From the NCBI GenBank assembly GCA_036169595.1, contig CM069768.1, forward strand, positions 62,001-126,000: a DNA stretch of 64,000 nt, written 5' to 3'. The stretch is from Dictyostelium firmibasis (taxonomy: Eukaryota > Evosea > Eumycetozoa > Dictyosteliales > Dictyosteliaceae). Both the position numbers and the translations under genes were made by a program. Positions 1 through 10,068 of the stretch are shown one piece after another. The first letter of the stretch is position 1, and the number at the start of each line of letters is the position of its first letter. The notes under the pieces are model-generated. The model was not told the origin of the DNA. It did not search any database and saw only the letters and a list, made by a program, of their open reading frames with translations.

Positions 1-763
1 TGTTCTTTCTGATTGACTTTGCTAACTTTCTTACACGTTCAGATTCGGTATCATCAAACATCTTTGGAGTGTCTTTGATCTTAATTGGTTGGACCACTTC
101 GGAACCGTAGATTTCTTTTGAGATATTGTTACGACGAACACGAGCTAATGTTGCTTGAGCACTAACAACTAATTGGATGGACGAGTCAGCTAAGTAACCT
201 AAGAGTTCGGTATCGATATCAGTTTTATCGGATGATATCATACTTGAAAGTAAAAGAATTGGTTTCAAAATATCATTGATTCTCTTTTCGACAATGTACA
301 AGTCAGTATCATTGTTCTTGAGATTCGATGAAGCAGATATACCTTCTGGAGTACCGAATGGAGCTACATTCACTTGGAAGTTAGATGGAAAGCAAAAGAT
401 TTTGTTAACATCAGCGATTTCGTTCTTCTTAAGGATACATTTTTCTTCAACTAACAAACCTTGATTATTGATTAAATGTTTGTAGTTAGCAAGCAATGAT
501 TCTGATAGTTGATAATCAGTTGGAACATCGACTGGATCGATAGATTCATCATCACCTTGTTCATTCTCAGTTTCAGATTCATCATTAGAACGTTGATTAT
601 CAGAGTTACCGTACGACTCTCTGATTGGCTCTTTCATATATCTGGTAAAAGCTAATGAGAGATTGGAGATTTGATCCTCAAGTGATTTCATTCTAGTTTC
701 ATAAGAATTAGAATTATTTTCGGTAGAGCTACTAGCGTGGTTATTATTATCGGTGGTAGACAT
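1..763 (-). CDS. DIRS ORF1 (gag-like), N-terminal part, runs off window
   Basis: Putative nucleocapsid-like ORF1 of the DIRS element. The start is the ATG at 763-761 (protein begins MSTTDNNNHASSS), directly after the leader. The N-terminus is Ser/Asn-rich and disordered, followed by an acidic stretch and then the conserved segment shared with the ORF1 copies at 10069-11070, 15314-16366 and 42960-43739. No recognised enzymatic domain. In DIRS-1 of D. discoideum the first ORF is regarded as a structural, gag-like protein; the role here is inferred from position and similarity. Confidence 0.8.
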   Translation of the reverse strand, partial: MSTTDNNNHASSSTENNSNSYETRMKSLEDQISNLSLAFTRYMKEPIRESYGNSDNQRSNDESETENEQGDDESIDPVDVPTDYQLSESLLANYKHLINNQGLLVEEKCILKKNEIADVNKIFCFPSNFQVNVAPFGTPEGISASSNLKNNDTDLYIVEKRINDILKPILLLSSMISSDKTDIDTELLGYLADSSIQLVVSAQATLARVRRNNISKEIYGSEVVQPIKIKDTPKMFDDTESERVRKLAKSIRKN

Positions 764-1175
764 TATTTTATTGATATCTAAAATTATTTTTATAGAGATA
801 GAGAAAAGGTATTAAATTAATAAAAGAATTTTTTTTTTTTTTTTTTTTAATTATTTGTATAAATTATGTGTGTGTATCTTAAATATATATAGGAGGAATT
901 CCCAAATAAAATAAATCAAATTGTTTTCAATATTTAGTGCCACTATTTATACTGTTTTTACTTTCTGAAAAATTTCTCAAAACTCAAAAAAAAATAGGTG
1001 CGTGACACGTGGCAACTTTTTTCAAACTCGAAATTTTTCATTTTTTCAATAATTTTTTCGAGCTAAAAAACTCCAGAAAATTCATTTGAATTTCTCTGAA
1101 AATTATCTTAAATATTTGGGAATAATCAAATAAATAAATGTATTCATAAATTTAAATATATATATGATAATATAA
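1..1175 (-). mobile_element. DIRS subfamily A fragment D0 (5' terminal repeat and ORF1 part)
   Basis: Left-hand remnant of a DIRS-1-type tyrosine-recombinase retrotransposon, read on the minus strand and cut by the window edge. It holds the first part of ORF1 (1-763) and a 5' leader/terminal repeat (764-1175). The repeat contains the poly-T stretch, the AGGAGGAATTCCC motif and the GACACGTGGCAAC block that also occur at the 5' end of D1 (11071-11479) and in D6 (63347-63757). Apart from the cut at the window edge it reads as little changed, so it is probably young. At about 1175 it meets a U transposon inside the latter's last coding exon, as if this DIRS copy had inserted there. Confidence 0.85.
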
Positions 1176-1900
1176 ATCAATACTTTAACTATCCATCAAT
1201 AGATTGTCAACAAATAAGAACAATGACCAATCCAAATCGTTCTCCACTATTTAAATTAAACCAAAGGGTTACAATTTGCTGGTTGGAAACTAACCCAACA
1301 ATGATAGGATATTGTTCATGGTATGATGGATTCGTTGTTGACACTTTAAACAATGAATCATTCAGGTATTCAATATTTTTTCCAAAGGAATTTACCAAAG
1401 ATGATAATGAAGAAAAATTATATTCAGAGTCAAGAATTTTAACATTAGATTATTATACTCCAAAATCAATTAATATTGATGTTAAGATTGGTGATTATAT
1501 TATGGTTCTTTACAAAAAATTTTATTATGCATCTTTAGTTTTAGATTGGGAAATTATTGGAAATAGAAAGATATTCAATACTAAAATATTGGGTTTAAAT
1601 AATTATGTCAGAGTTTCATCTGATTTTAGTAATTGTTTTTTCAAAATCAATATTCCACAAGGAAAAACAATCCAAGATTTTTTACCTGATGATTTTTTAA
1701 ATTTATATAACCATTCCAATGTAATTGATGAAGATCAAGATGAAGATCAAGATCAAGTCGTTGATTTTTTTGAAGATGAAAACCATCAAAATCCCGAAAT
1801 TGGTTCTGACGACGATGATTATTTCATCCAAGAGAATCAATATGAAAATGATGAATATGATAACGATGAAGATGAAATTATAAATTCTCAATATATGTAA
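1176..1900 (+). pseudogene. 5'-truncated U transposase, C-terminal Tudor-like part
   Basis: Open frame equal to the last roughly 240 codons of the U1 transposase (58335-59059). Visible are two segments that resemble small barrel-type chromatin-reader folds: one with the run [12 protein letters not shown] and one with [21 protein letters not shown] highly acidic Asp/Glu tail with repeated EDQDQ and YDND units follows, ending at the stop codon at 1898-1900. The DDE core and zinc fingers are absent, so it cannot encode an active transposase. An internal ATG at 1223 exists but there is no reason to think it is used. Confidence 0.8.
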
Positions 1901-1984
1901 AATATTTAAATAAAATTTATGTAAAATATTCAAAAAAAAAAAAAAATATTTAAGAAAAATATTTAATTAAAATTATAATTATTA

Positions 1985-2700
1985 TTTTACATATTTGTCA
2001 TTCAATTTTTTTTAATCTTTTTTTATTTAAAAGGTAAATTAATTGAGATTAGAGTAATGTTTTTATTCTATAAAAAACAAATAATATTAATTAATTGGCT
2101 CTGATTATATTATAGTTTTTTTTTTTGTTGTGATTTTTTTTTTTTTATTAAAAAAAAAAAGTTTTAATTTTTATTTTACTTATTTGTCATTTAATTTTTA
2201 TAAATCTTTTTTTATTTTAAAGGTAACTTATTTGAGATTATAGTTATGTATTATTTTTATAAAAATATTAAATATTTTTTATATTGATTATATCATAGTT
2301 TTTTTTTTTTTTTGGGATTTTGTGGTTTTTTTTTTAATTAATAAAAATAAGGATTTAATTTTTATTTTACTTATTTGTCATTCAATTTTTATAAATCTTT
2401 TTTTATTAAAAAGTTAACATAATTGAGATTATAGTAATATTTTTTTCCATATAAAAAACAAATAATATTAGATATTTGTGGCTCTGATTATATTATAATT
2501 TTATTTTTGTTGTGATTTTTTTTTTAAAAAAAAAGTTTTAATTTTTAATTTCTTGTTTGTCATTTAATTTTTATAATTCTTTTTTTATTTTAAAGTCGAC
2601 TTAATTGAGATTATATTTATATATTTTTTTATAAAAAAAAATAAATAATACTAAATATTTTTTATATTGATTATAATATAGTTTTTTTTTTTTTTTTTTT
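1985..2700 (+). repeat. Subterminal tandem repeats of U3 (about 185-bp units, four)
   Basis: Four imperfect units, each starting near TTTGTCATTCAATTTTTATA or TTTGTCATTTAATTTTTATA (at about 1995, 2185, 2375 and 2563). Each continues through AAGGTAAC-like and AATTGAGATTATAGT-like blocks and a poly-T run. The same array occurs in U1 (59150-59850) and inverted in U2 (46600-47330). Repeated blocks close to a transposon end are commonly transposase-binding sites; that role is inferred. Confidence 0.7.
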
Positions 2701-2872
2701 TTATAAAAATATTTTAAAATTTTTTAACACATTTTTACCATATAAAAATTTATATGACCCCCAAAAAAAATAAAATTTAATTCAAAAAAAATAAAATTGT
2801 TTTTACTTTTTTGAAAATTTCAGTTTTGCTGACCCCCACCTGCGCGTTCCATTTTCCAGTATTATCGGAGGG

Positions 2873-3126
2873 TTTTCCTCCAGGAATTTGATAGGTTCTT
2901 TTGATATGAGGCTGTCGATATCTTAAAGCAATCGCTGCTGCAAACATCAGCAGATACATGAGAATATACGCTTGAGCGACCATCACTGTTAAGACCCAAT
3001 AAGCACTATTAATCGAAGGCATGAATAGAAAGATGAGGCTAAGAGCTGTCACAATGAAAGCTTGCAAAAGTAAAAGCCGGCTTGGCATTCCGTAGGCATT
3101 TTGATGCCGTAACCAAGGAGGTAAAT
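2873..3126 (-). pseudogene. Bacterial amino-acid permease (APC family), 3' part
   Basis: Minus-strand reading gives LPPWLRHQNAYGMPSR, then two hydrophobic segments ending ALRYRQPHIKRTYQIPGGK. This is the later part of an APC-superfamily amino-acid permease of the glutamate/GABA-antiporter type. The DNA is visibly richer in G+C than its surroundings. Its first codons continue exactly from the last codons of the 5' part at 18997-18999 (HGD then LPPW), and the trinucleotide ATT is present at both break points, flanking W ends. So this is the other half of one gene split by a W insertion and later inverted. The C-terminus is cut off by the end of U3 at 2872. Not functional. Confidence 0.85.
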
Positions 3127-3391
3127 GAGGTGTTTTCACTTACTTAATTTTAAATATTAAATTACAATTTCAAAACTTAAGATGTGTATACTTTCACAGA
3201 TTTAAATTTAATTTTTGTAAAAAACATAAAGGCTTAAAAAATGAATACTTTTTTTATAATTAATAAATGTAAAGATTTAATTTTTATTTATTGGGATTGG
3301 TTTTATATTTTAATAGTTGAATCAATATTTCAGACAATACTTCTAATTGGTTACTTGATCTTTATAGTTGTGTTATTAATCTAGAGTTTAA
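3127..3391 (-). mobile_element. Right end of W element (displaced part of W2)
   Basis: Reverse complement of the W1 right end (about 8677-8943): the terminal inverted repeat begins GAGGTGTTTTCACTTACTT, followed by the untranslated tail and the last codons of the Myb-like gene. It is preceded by ATT on its own strand (3126-3124), matching the ATT at 18997-18999 next to the left end of W2. The fragment begins about 24 bp after the point where W2 is broken by T2 at 26471. It is therefore almost exactly the missing end of W2. DIRS D1 starts where it stops. Confidence 0.85.
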
Positions 3392-3798
3392 TTAAAAATT
3401 TAAATAATTAAATTATATTTTATATTAAATATATATATTTAAATTTATGAATATATTTATTTATTTGAAATTCCCAAATATTTAAGATAATTTTCAGAGA
3501 AATTGAAATGAATTTTCTGGAGGTTTTTAGCTCGAAAAAATTATTGAAAAAATGAAAAATTTCGAGTTTGAAAAAAGTTGCCACGTGTCACGCACCTATT
3601 TTTTTGAGTTTTGAGAAATTTTGAAGAAAGTAAAAACAGTATAAATAGTGGCACTAAACATTGAAAACAATTTGATTTATATGGAATTCCGACTAAGGGA
3701 GGGCGGGTGGGACCAATTTAAATATATATATTTAATATAAAATATAATTTAATTATTTAAATTTTTAATTTATATTATCATATATATATTTAAATTTA
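3392..3798 (-). repeat. DIRS A 3' terminal repeat / internal complementary region of D1
   Basis: Non-coding end of D1. It contains the inverted copy of the 5' leader (the GCCACGTGTCACGCACC block near 3580-3597 and the AGTATAAATAGTGGCAC block near 3636-3652) and then the motif TCCGACTAAGGGAGGGCGGG, the internal complementary region typical of DIRS replication intermediates. The same arrangement, in the opposite orientation, is present as the solo repeat D4 (16765-17152). Confidence 0.75.
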
Positions 3799-5580
3799 TG
3801 AAAGTTGGACTACATTATTTAAGAAACCACCAGATTTTTCACCAATGATTTTCTTGTCATAAAAGTTATCAACTGTATCATTTGATTTCCAACGACCTAG
3901 TTTCTTGACCACATGGAACGGAACATTACTGGACAACAAGAGAGAAGCCATAGCGGAACGAGTAGAGTGAGATTTGAACTTTGTAATATCAATACCTGAT
4001 TTTGAGAGTATTGATAAAACTTTAGAGTTTATATATTCGACTGAAACTGGACTACCATCACGGAGAATGAATACTGAATCACCAGATGAAACAGTCCTTC
4101 TTTGTTCAGAGTGTTTGAGGTATCTTGAAAGATGGAGAACTGGACAAATACTTGCATTGGATTCATCTAATGAAGTTAATTCTAGAATTGAAATATCAGC
4201 ATTCTTTGTATTCCTTTGTTCTTTTGCATTGATAACAGGAGCTTTAATTGAGTGTTCAGTGATTATTAAATTCTTGTAAGACCATTTGACCTTGCTAAAC
4301 CAAACATTTTACAAAGAACAAAAGTCTTATGTAGAAGAACAGAGTATGCAAACTTTGGATAAACGTTGATTGTGGATAAGTATTTGAAAACTTGATTTGC
4401 ATTCCAGATTTCATTATACTTTGAGTTACTTGGACGTAACTTGTGAATACCAGTCATTATTCTTGATATGAATGGATCATTAACTATTTCAGATTGATTT
4501 CTAAGAATGAGCAACTGATTAAGCATTGAACGATGACTGTTAATTGTTGAATAAGCCAACGGAGGTTGTAGCTTGAATAAATAGGTTAAATAGTCCATAA
4601 AAACTACCAAAGTAATCTTTGATGGATCCAAATGATTCAAAATACAAAAGAAATGGAACTTTGAGTAATTTGAATCATAGACCTTTAAGGTTGATGGTTG
4701 CCAAGAGTTCATAAACAAATTCGAAGTACTCGATTTACTTGTTTTAATTATTGACTTTACATGAGATTGGAAAGTCGAATAATCCCCAGTTTCCATCGTT
4801 GTTGAATTTGAATTGGTATTGACTCTATCGATTCTTTTGTCAATACTTCTTGAAACGTACCCAGTACTTGAGGAAACAGATGGCGATGATGACGAGGAAC
4901 TTGAGCTTGAATCATCGGATACCAAGTTGCTGATCTCCATATAGGGAAGATCAGTATTATAGAAACCATCTTCGAACTCAATAAGTTCATCTTCTCCATC
5001 ACAGAAGGCAAAAGTATTGGAGGTGGGAACGCTAGACATTGATTCCATTGACTCCAATCGAGTTGTAGAGCATTCATTTTCATGGTTGAGTAATTGATTG
5101 TTTGATGGTTGAAGTGTGAAGCAAACAGATCCATTTGAATTTGACCGAATTGAAGTTGAATTCGATTGAATACTTCTTTCTTGATTTGCCAATTGTAACT
5201 CTTGATCGGCTTGGATGATTTGTGATTCATCTCTGATAGACGACTGAGGTGATCGGCTTTGACATTGAAGAATCCTGGAATGTGTTCCCCAATCAGATTG
5301 ATTTTCTTCTTGAGACATTGTTTCCAAAGTTGTTCGAAGAGAGTCGATAGATCTTGAATCTGACCACCTTGGCGATTGACATACGAGAGAGTTGTTGTGT
5401 TGTCGGTTTATATCTTTAGATTGCAGTTGTTCAACTTCCGACATAGAGTTTGAAATGCCATTAGTAGAGCGAGCATTTCTCGACGGTTCGATGACATGTT
5501 TGATTGGACTTCTGACCACTGGAACGACCAAGTTTTGATGACTTTGTTGTCTTTCATTAAAGTTGCACCTGCACCTGATT

Positions 5581-5665
5581 GAGGTGTTTACAGTAAATTG
5601 TAGAAATCAAATTCAAAAATTAAGTACGGTGTACTTTCACAGATTTAAATTTAATTTTTGTAAAA
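5581..5665 (+). repeat. W1 left terminal inverted repeat
   Basis: Starts GAGGTGTTTACAGTAAATTG and ends in the block TTCACAGATTTAAATTTAAT. The right end (8860-8943) reads inversely GAGGTGTTTTCAC...GTATACTTTCACAG. The two differ by an insertion and several substitutions. Flanking ATT at 5578-5580 is the target duplication. Confidence 0.8.
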
Positions 5666-5750
5666 CATATCAAATTTTCGACGAAAACTCTTTTAAACTA
5701 AAATTAACTTTAAAAGGAATAAAAAAATAATATTATTTTAAAAAATATAT

Positions 5751-7189
5751 TCATTTATTGTTTCTTAAATTAAAATTGATTTGTTCAATATGGAATATCA
5801 TTATTAAACAGTACGAAAGGAAGTTTGGTTGATGAATTCCTCTTTGTTTTACTATTCCCCATCTATTCTTCATATCAGCAAACTTGTTCTCTACCAATGA
5901 CCGTTTACCAGCTTGGAAATGATGGAATCTTGATTCCACAACTTTTCTTTCTTGATTGGAAAGTATTTCGTCACCTTTACCAAGAAGATTTTTGATTCTC
6001 TTTGGTGTATAAAACAAGGTACCGTTGTAAGCAGGGTCTGCAAGTACTGAAAACTCTTCTCCGTTTTTTATAAAAGAGTAAATTAGATCATTGAGACCAG
6101 TTAACATTGACATACCTGAATCATTATTATGACCTTTACCAATGATCGCAGAATCGATTGTACCATTTTCATCGACAAGTATTTGAATTGTAAAAGAGTG
6201 ATACTTTAAGTCGCCTCTGTACCATTCGAATTGATATGGATGCACTCGATTGATTCTAAAATCGGTACAATCGACATAATGTAAACAGTTTAAGTTCATT
6301 AACTCCAACGAGATTGTATAAAGACATGGTATCATAAGTGGAATAAGTGCACGTACAGCTCTTGAAATAGTAGCACTACTAATACTAAAGATTCTCTTTA
6401 ACAATGAGGTCGAATTTGGTCCTTTCTAAATTATTTGACATAAATATTTAATATTCTAATATAATAGTAATCTAATACTTATTTTTAATATGTACAGACC
6501 TTCAAAAAAAACAATACTAACAACACTTTCAATCTTGAATCTAACAAACATTTAAACGCTTTGACTGAGTTTCTACACAATCTAACAATTTCATCAACGA
6601 GATCTATTGGTAAACCTAATTCATTGTAAACATCTACTTGATTGTAATGAGTTGGATATAAATCTTTAAATATTCTAACAGTTTTACGAGATTGGTTTTT
6701 ATTTAATGGAGTTGGAACAAATGTATCATTTCTATATCTCTTTTTAATTGTTCTTTCCAATCTATTAATATTAATATAGTTATGTCTAATAATTTTCTTT
6801 TGTTGAACATCATTATTTTCATTCAGTTGATTCAAAATCCTGAATGGATCATTGTTGAATATGTTTGTATTTGAGTTAAGTTTTTTAATTATAATACTCT
6901 TTATTAAGTTGATTTTGGAAATTGTTGCTATAATTATCTTTATTACTACAATAGTTTCTACATCATCGTTATCGAATTGATTTGTATTTATAAAATCTTT
7001 TACAATTGTTTCAAATCGATTTCGTTCGAATGTTTCTAACATGTTTTTATTAAAACCATCATCTAAAATTTCCCAAGTAGATTCATTAAAACTATATCCT
7101 TCCCATTTTATAAAGTATTCTGTCGAACCATCTATAATTCTTTTATCTAAAATTTCTTCAACATTATATCGATAATTATTACTATCCAT
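5751..7189 (-). CDS. Chromodomain-DDE (Harbinger-type) transposase, two exons
   Basis: Transposase of W1, expected to bind the element ends and cut and join DNA in the nucleus. Exon 1 is 7189-6500, the intron 6499-6426 (GTCTGT...TTTAG, 74 nt) and exon 2 6425-5751; the phase-0 join gives 454 aa. Residues about 8-55 form a chromodomain (YNVEEILDKRIIDG, EYFIKWEGYSFNESTWE). A basic linker of about 170 residues follows. Exon 2 holds a helix-turn-helix-like segment (SISSATISRAVRAL) and a DDE_4-like core: D in YVDCTDF, D in VLADPAYNG, E in LVENKFADMKNRWG. Classic Harbinger transposases lack a chromodomain. The frame is continuous and both splice sites are standard, so the fusion looks real. The second copy (19169-20466) is decayed. 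Confidence 0.83.
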
Positions 7190-7708
7190 TTGAGTTAACT
7201 TTATATCAATTAAATAATTGTTATTTATAGGAATTATAGTTTATAAGTTTATATAATATTAATAGTTTATAGGTTTTTAATTATATTATTTAATGTAAAT
7301 AGAAAATTAATGTGAAACAATTATTTTCACACAAGTGGTATAAAAAAATAATAAATTTAATTAAATTTAATTACTTTTTAACACTAACCCACACGTGGTA
7401 AAAATTATTGAAAATAAATTGAAAAAAATAAATAATTTAATTTAATTTAATTATTTACCCCTAATGTGGTTAAATTATATCGATAATTTACAATAATTGA
7501 CACGTGGCAATATTATTATTAAAATAAATTAATAAAAACACCCACATTTTTAATTTTATTTTTTATTTTTTATTATTTTTTATTTTTTATTTTTTAATAT
7601 CTTTAATTTTTTAATTAGAAAACTATAATAAGTTACACAAAACAATTTAATTATTAAAAACAAAAACAAACATATATATTAAGTAATAACATTCTTTTAT
7701 TAAACACC
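7190..7708. promoter_or_regulatory. Divergent promoter region of W1
   Basis: Non-coding, very AT-rich region between the two divergently transcribed W1 genes. It carries several related boxes: CACAAGTGGTATAAA near 7331, CCCACACGTGGTAAAAATT near 7388, AATGTGGTTAAA near 7463 and TGACACGTGGCAATATT near 7499. The last contains a 13-mer also found in the DIRS A leader. The CACGTG cores suggest binding of a shared host bZIP- or bHLH-type factor; this is inference. Long T and A runs typical of Dictyostelium promoters lie at 7553-7610. Confidence 0.55.
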
Positions 7709-8784
7709 ATGGGTATGCATTACTAAAATAAAAATAATATAGTTTACAAATTGTTTTATTAACAAAATGTGTTTTAATAGATTTTAGAAATCTAAAAAAA
7801 TATAAATTAGATAAATCAAACAATAACAATATTAATAAAAATAATATTAGTAATAACTATGAATCAACAGAATCAACAGAATCTAGTAGTGAAAATGAAG
7901 AATATAGTGATGATATTGCATTGTCAAACAATGAAAATGATGATTACAGTGATAATGATACTTTTAATGATAATGATAATAGGTTTGAAGATACTGATAT
8001 CGAAAGTCAAGAACAATCACTTGATTCTAGCGAGTCAGATAATGATTTAGATGACTCGGATTCCAGAGATATAGATTCAAACTCAAATGTTTGGAATTGG
8101 GAAACAACACATACATTCTTGACATTTTATTTAAAGAATTTAAGAAACCCGAATATCAATTCATTATCAAACAAAAGTGTAATGCAATTAACCGTTTCCG
8201 ACTATAATAAAAAGTATAAAACCAATCTCAGTGTCAAACAAGCTTTGTCGTACTTATCAAATCTCAGAGGCGTTAATTCAAAATTGAAAAAACCATTCAC
8301 CCGTCCAAAGAGATTCACAAGTCATCACATCAATAAATATGGTTCCAAACATAATTTCAGTTTATATCTTGATACTTGTGAAAACTATTTTAACAAATCT
8401 TCTAAATTGTTGGAATTAATAGAGAAAGAATTAAGAAGTTCTCAAGTAATTGGTGATACCGAATCAAGATTAAATTCTTCCCAAATCTCTGATGATATTG
8501 CTTCTCAACAACAGAATAGAACAAATGTAAGAAGAGATCGTTATTCAACTTTAACAAATATCTTTCAAGATGAAAAATCATTCAGAGGGAAGGTATGCTC
8601 CAGACTTGAAAAACAAGAACAGATCGAAAGAGAAAAGTTAGATCATCAAATTAAACAAGATAGTGTTAATAACTCTTTAAACTCTAGATTAATAACACAA
8701 CTAGAAAGATCAAGTAACCAATTAGAAGTGTTGTCTGAGATATTGATTCAACTATTAAAAAATAAAACCAATCCCAATAAATAA
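7709..8784 (+). CDS. W1 Myb/SANT-like accessory protein, 4-nt first coding exon
   Basis: Second gene of W1; in PIF/Harbinger elements such a protein helps nuclear import and DNA binding of the transposase. The long frame (7781-8784) has no ATG of its own near its beginning. Coding-like sequence extends upstream to a TAG acceptor at 7780. Joining it to ATGG at 7709-7712 across a 68-nt intron (GTATGC...TTAATAG, 7713-7780) gives MDFRNLKKYKLDK... in frame, 335 aa. The N-terminal third is acidic, Ser/Asp-rich. Next comes VWNWETTHTFLTFYLKNLRN with following helices, resembling a Myb/SANT trihelix. The C-terminus is Gln/Lys-rich with a coiled-coil look (KQEQIEREKLDHQIKQ). The same splice sites are kept in W2 (ATG at 20984). 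Confidence 0.72.
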
Positions 8785-10068
8785 AAATTAAATCTTTTCA
8801 TTTATAAATTATAAAAAAAGTATTCATTTTTTAAGCCTTTAATGTTTTTTTACAAAAATTAAATTTAAATCTGTGAAAGTATACACATCTTAAGTTTTGA
8901 AATTGTAATTTAATATTTAAATTTAAGTAAGTGAAAACACCTCATTCTGATGCATCTGTTGTTAGAACATAATCGTAACTTGGAAACAGACTTATTTCTT
9001 TTCCATTCCATTGGTTTAAGAGAGTTAACCAATTTGAAATTTCTTTCTTGACATCTTGAGAAATTGGAAATGATTGATCCCAATTTCCATTTGCTAGTTT
9101 CAGACTTTGACAATGAAACTTGTTTGTTTGACGAGTGTACAAACGGAATGGTATTACTGCATCTTTCAATGCAATCAGTTTTCCTTTTAAACCAGCTAAC
9201 TTTCTTAGAGTACAAGTTTCGAGTTTTAGAAAGTTCCTGATATCTTTGATGATACTCTTCTTCTTTTCTTTTGGAACAAGTAACTTCATTGATATTGAAT
9301 CGATTTGTAATCCTAGAAACGTTATTGATTGAGTTGGCTCGAGAACACTCTTTTCTAGATTTAACTTGAATCCGAGTTTGACTAACAGATTCATTGTTTG
9401 GTTGAGGTTGTTTAAACATTCTTCTTTTGTTGAACCAACGATTAGAAGATCGTCTAAGTAGGCGATTACGGAAATGTTGATATCTCTTAGCATTCGGAGT
9501 ACTGGTCTCATTAACATTGTAAAGATTCGAGGAGCTGACGATAACCCGAATGGCATTGTTCTCCATCTGTAATGAGTTCCTTTCCAAACGAATCGGAATA
9601 AATCTCGATAACTTTCGTCGACTAATACATGGAGATAAGCTTTCTTGATATCGAGTTTTACCATGTAGTAACCTTGTTTTACCATTGAAGATAGATTCTT
9701 TAGACCTTCCATCTTGAATGATTGATTTTTTATAAAAAGGTTTAACCTCTTTAGATCTAGTACTGGACGATGTAAATTCGTTCCAGCTTTTGGAACCGTA
9801 AACACGTTGGAGTAAAAAACGAGTTGGGAGTGACGGTTTGGAAGTACTTGTTCTATTGCATTGTCTTTTAATAAATCTTGTACTTCGTTTGTGATACAAT
9901 CTGATTTCGGACCCTCTGGAATTGAAATCGGAATTGGGTTCAGCATCGGTTTGAAGTTTGAAAGTAGTGGAACCTTTAATCCGTTTACTACTTCTTGACA
10001 AAAGTTTGGAAGACCCAATTCTTTCCAAACTTGTTTGAAGTGGACGAGACGTCCACCTACTGGTAAGT

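Larger units (their letters stand above)
1176..2872 (+). mobile_element. U-family DNA transposon fragment U3 (3' part, right end intact)
   Basis: This stretch matches 58331-60024 of the intact element U1: the last part of the final transposase exon, a long AT-rich tail with tandem repeats, and the right terminus ending ...ATTATCGGAGGG at 2872. The left part is missing because DIRS D0 abuts it. The right terminus sits directly against bacterial permease sequence (from 2873), so U3 inserted into the already transferred bacterial DNA. Differences from U1 are small: a 6-bp codon-repeat change in the acidic tail, a few indels in poly-A/T runs and scattered substitutions. It is therefore a fairly recent copy. 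Confidence 0.85.
5581..8943. mobile_element. W1: intact PIF/Harbinger-like DNA transposon
   Basis: A 3363-bp element with related ends GAGGTGTTTACAG... (left) and, inverted, GAGGTGTTTTCAC... (right). Both continue into a shared block containing ACTTTCACAGATTTAAATTT. It is flanked by ATT (5578-5580 and 8944-8946), and removing the element plus one ATT restores the DIRS reading found at 14185-14205. A 3-bp duplication, a DDE transposase of the Harbinger type and a second Myb/SANT-like gene in divergent orientation are the hallmarks of PIF/Harbinger elements. The added chromodomain on the transposase is unusual. Both genes are open, so the copy may be active. Confidence 0.88.
3799..10018 (-). 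pseudogene. D1 reverse transcriptase/RNase H/methyltransferase and tyrosine recombinase region, split by W1
   Basis: Fossil coding region of DIRS D1. The reverse-transcriptase part lies at 8944-10018 (AYLDDLLIVGS active-site run). RNase H, methyltransferase-like and tyrosine-recombinase parts lie at about 3799-5580. The two parts are separated by the W1 transposon (5581-8943), which entered between the codons for TTDASE and SGAGA of the RNase H domain. Besides this insertion the region carries about two breaks. Domain order and sequence follow the whole-looking copy D3. Confidence 0.8.

Noticed and set aside
276-464. Plus-strand frame repeated at 10583-10771 within DIRS ORF1
   Set aside because: Antisense shadow of the conserved ORF1 centre; identical logic for the plus-strand frames at 14365-14577, 37037-37249, 15342-15551 and 38014-38223.
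3974-4279. Plus-strand frame of 101 codons
   Set aside because: Antisense to the DIRS D1 tyrosine-recombinase region.
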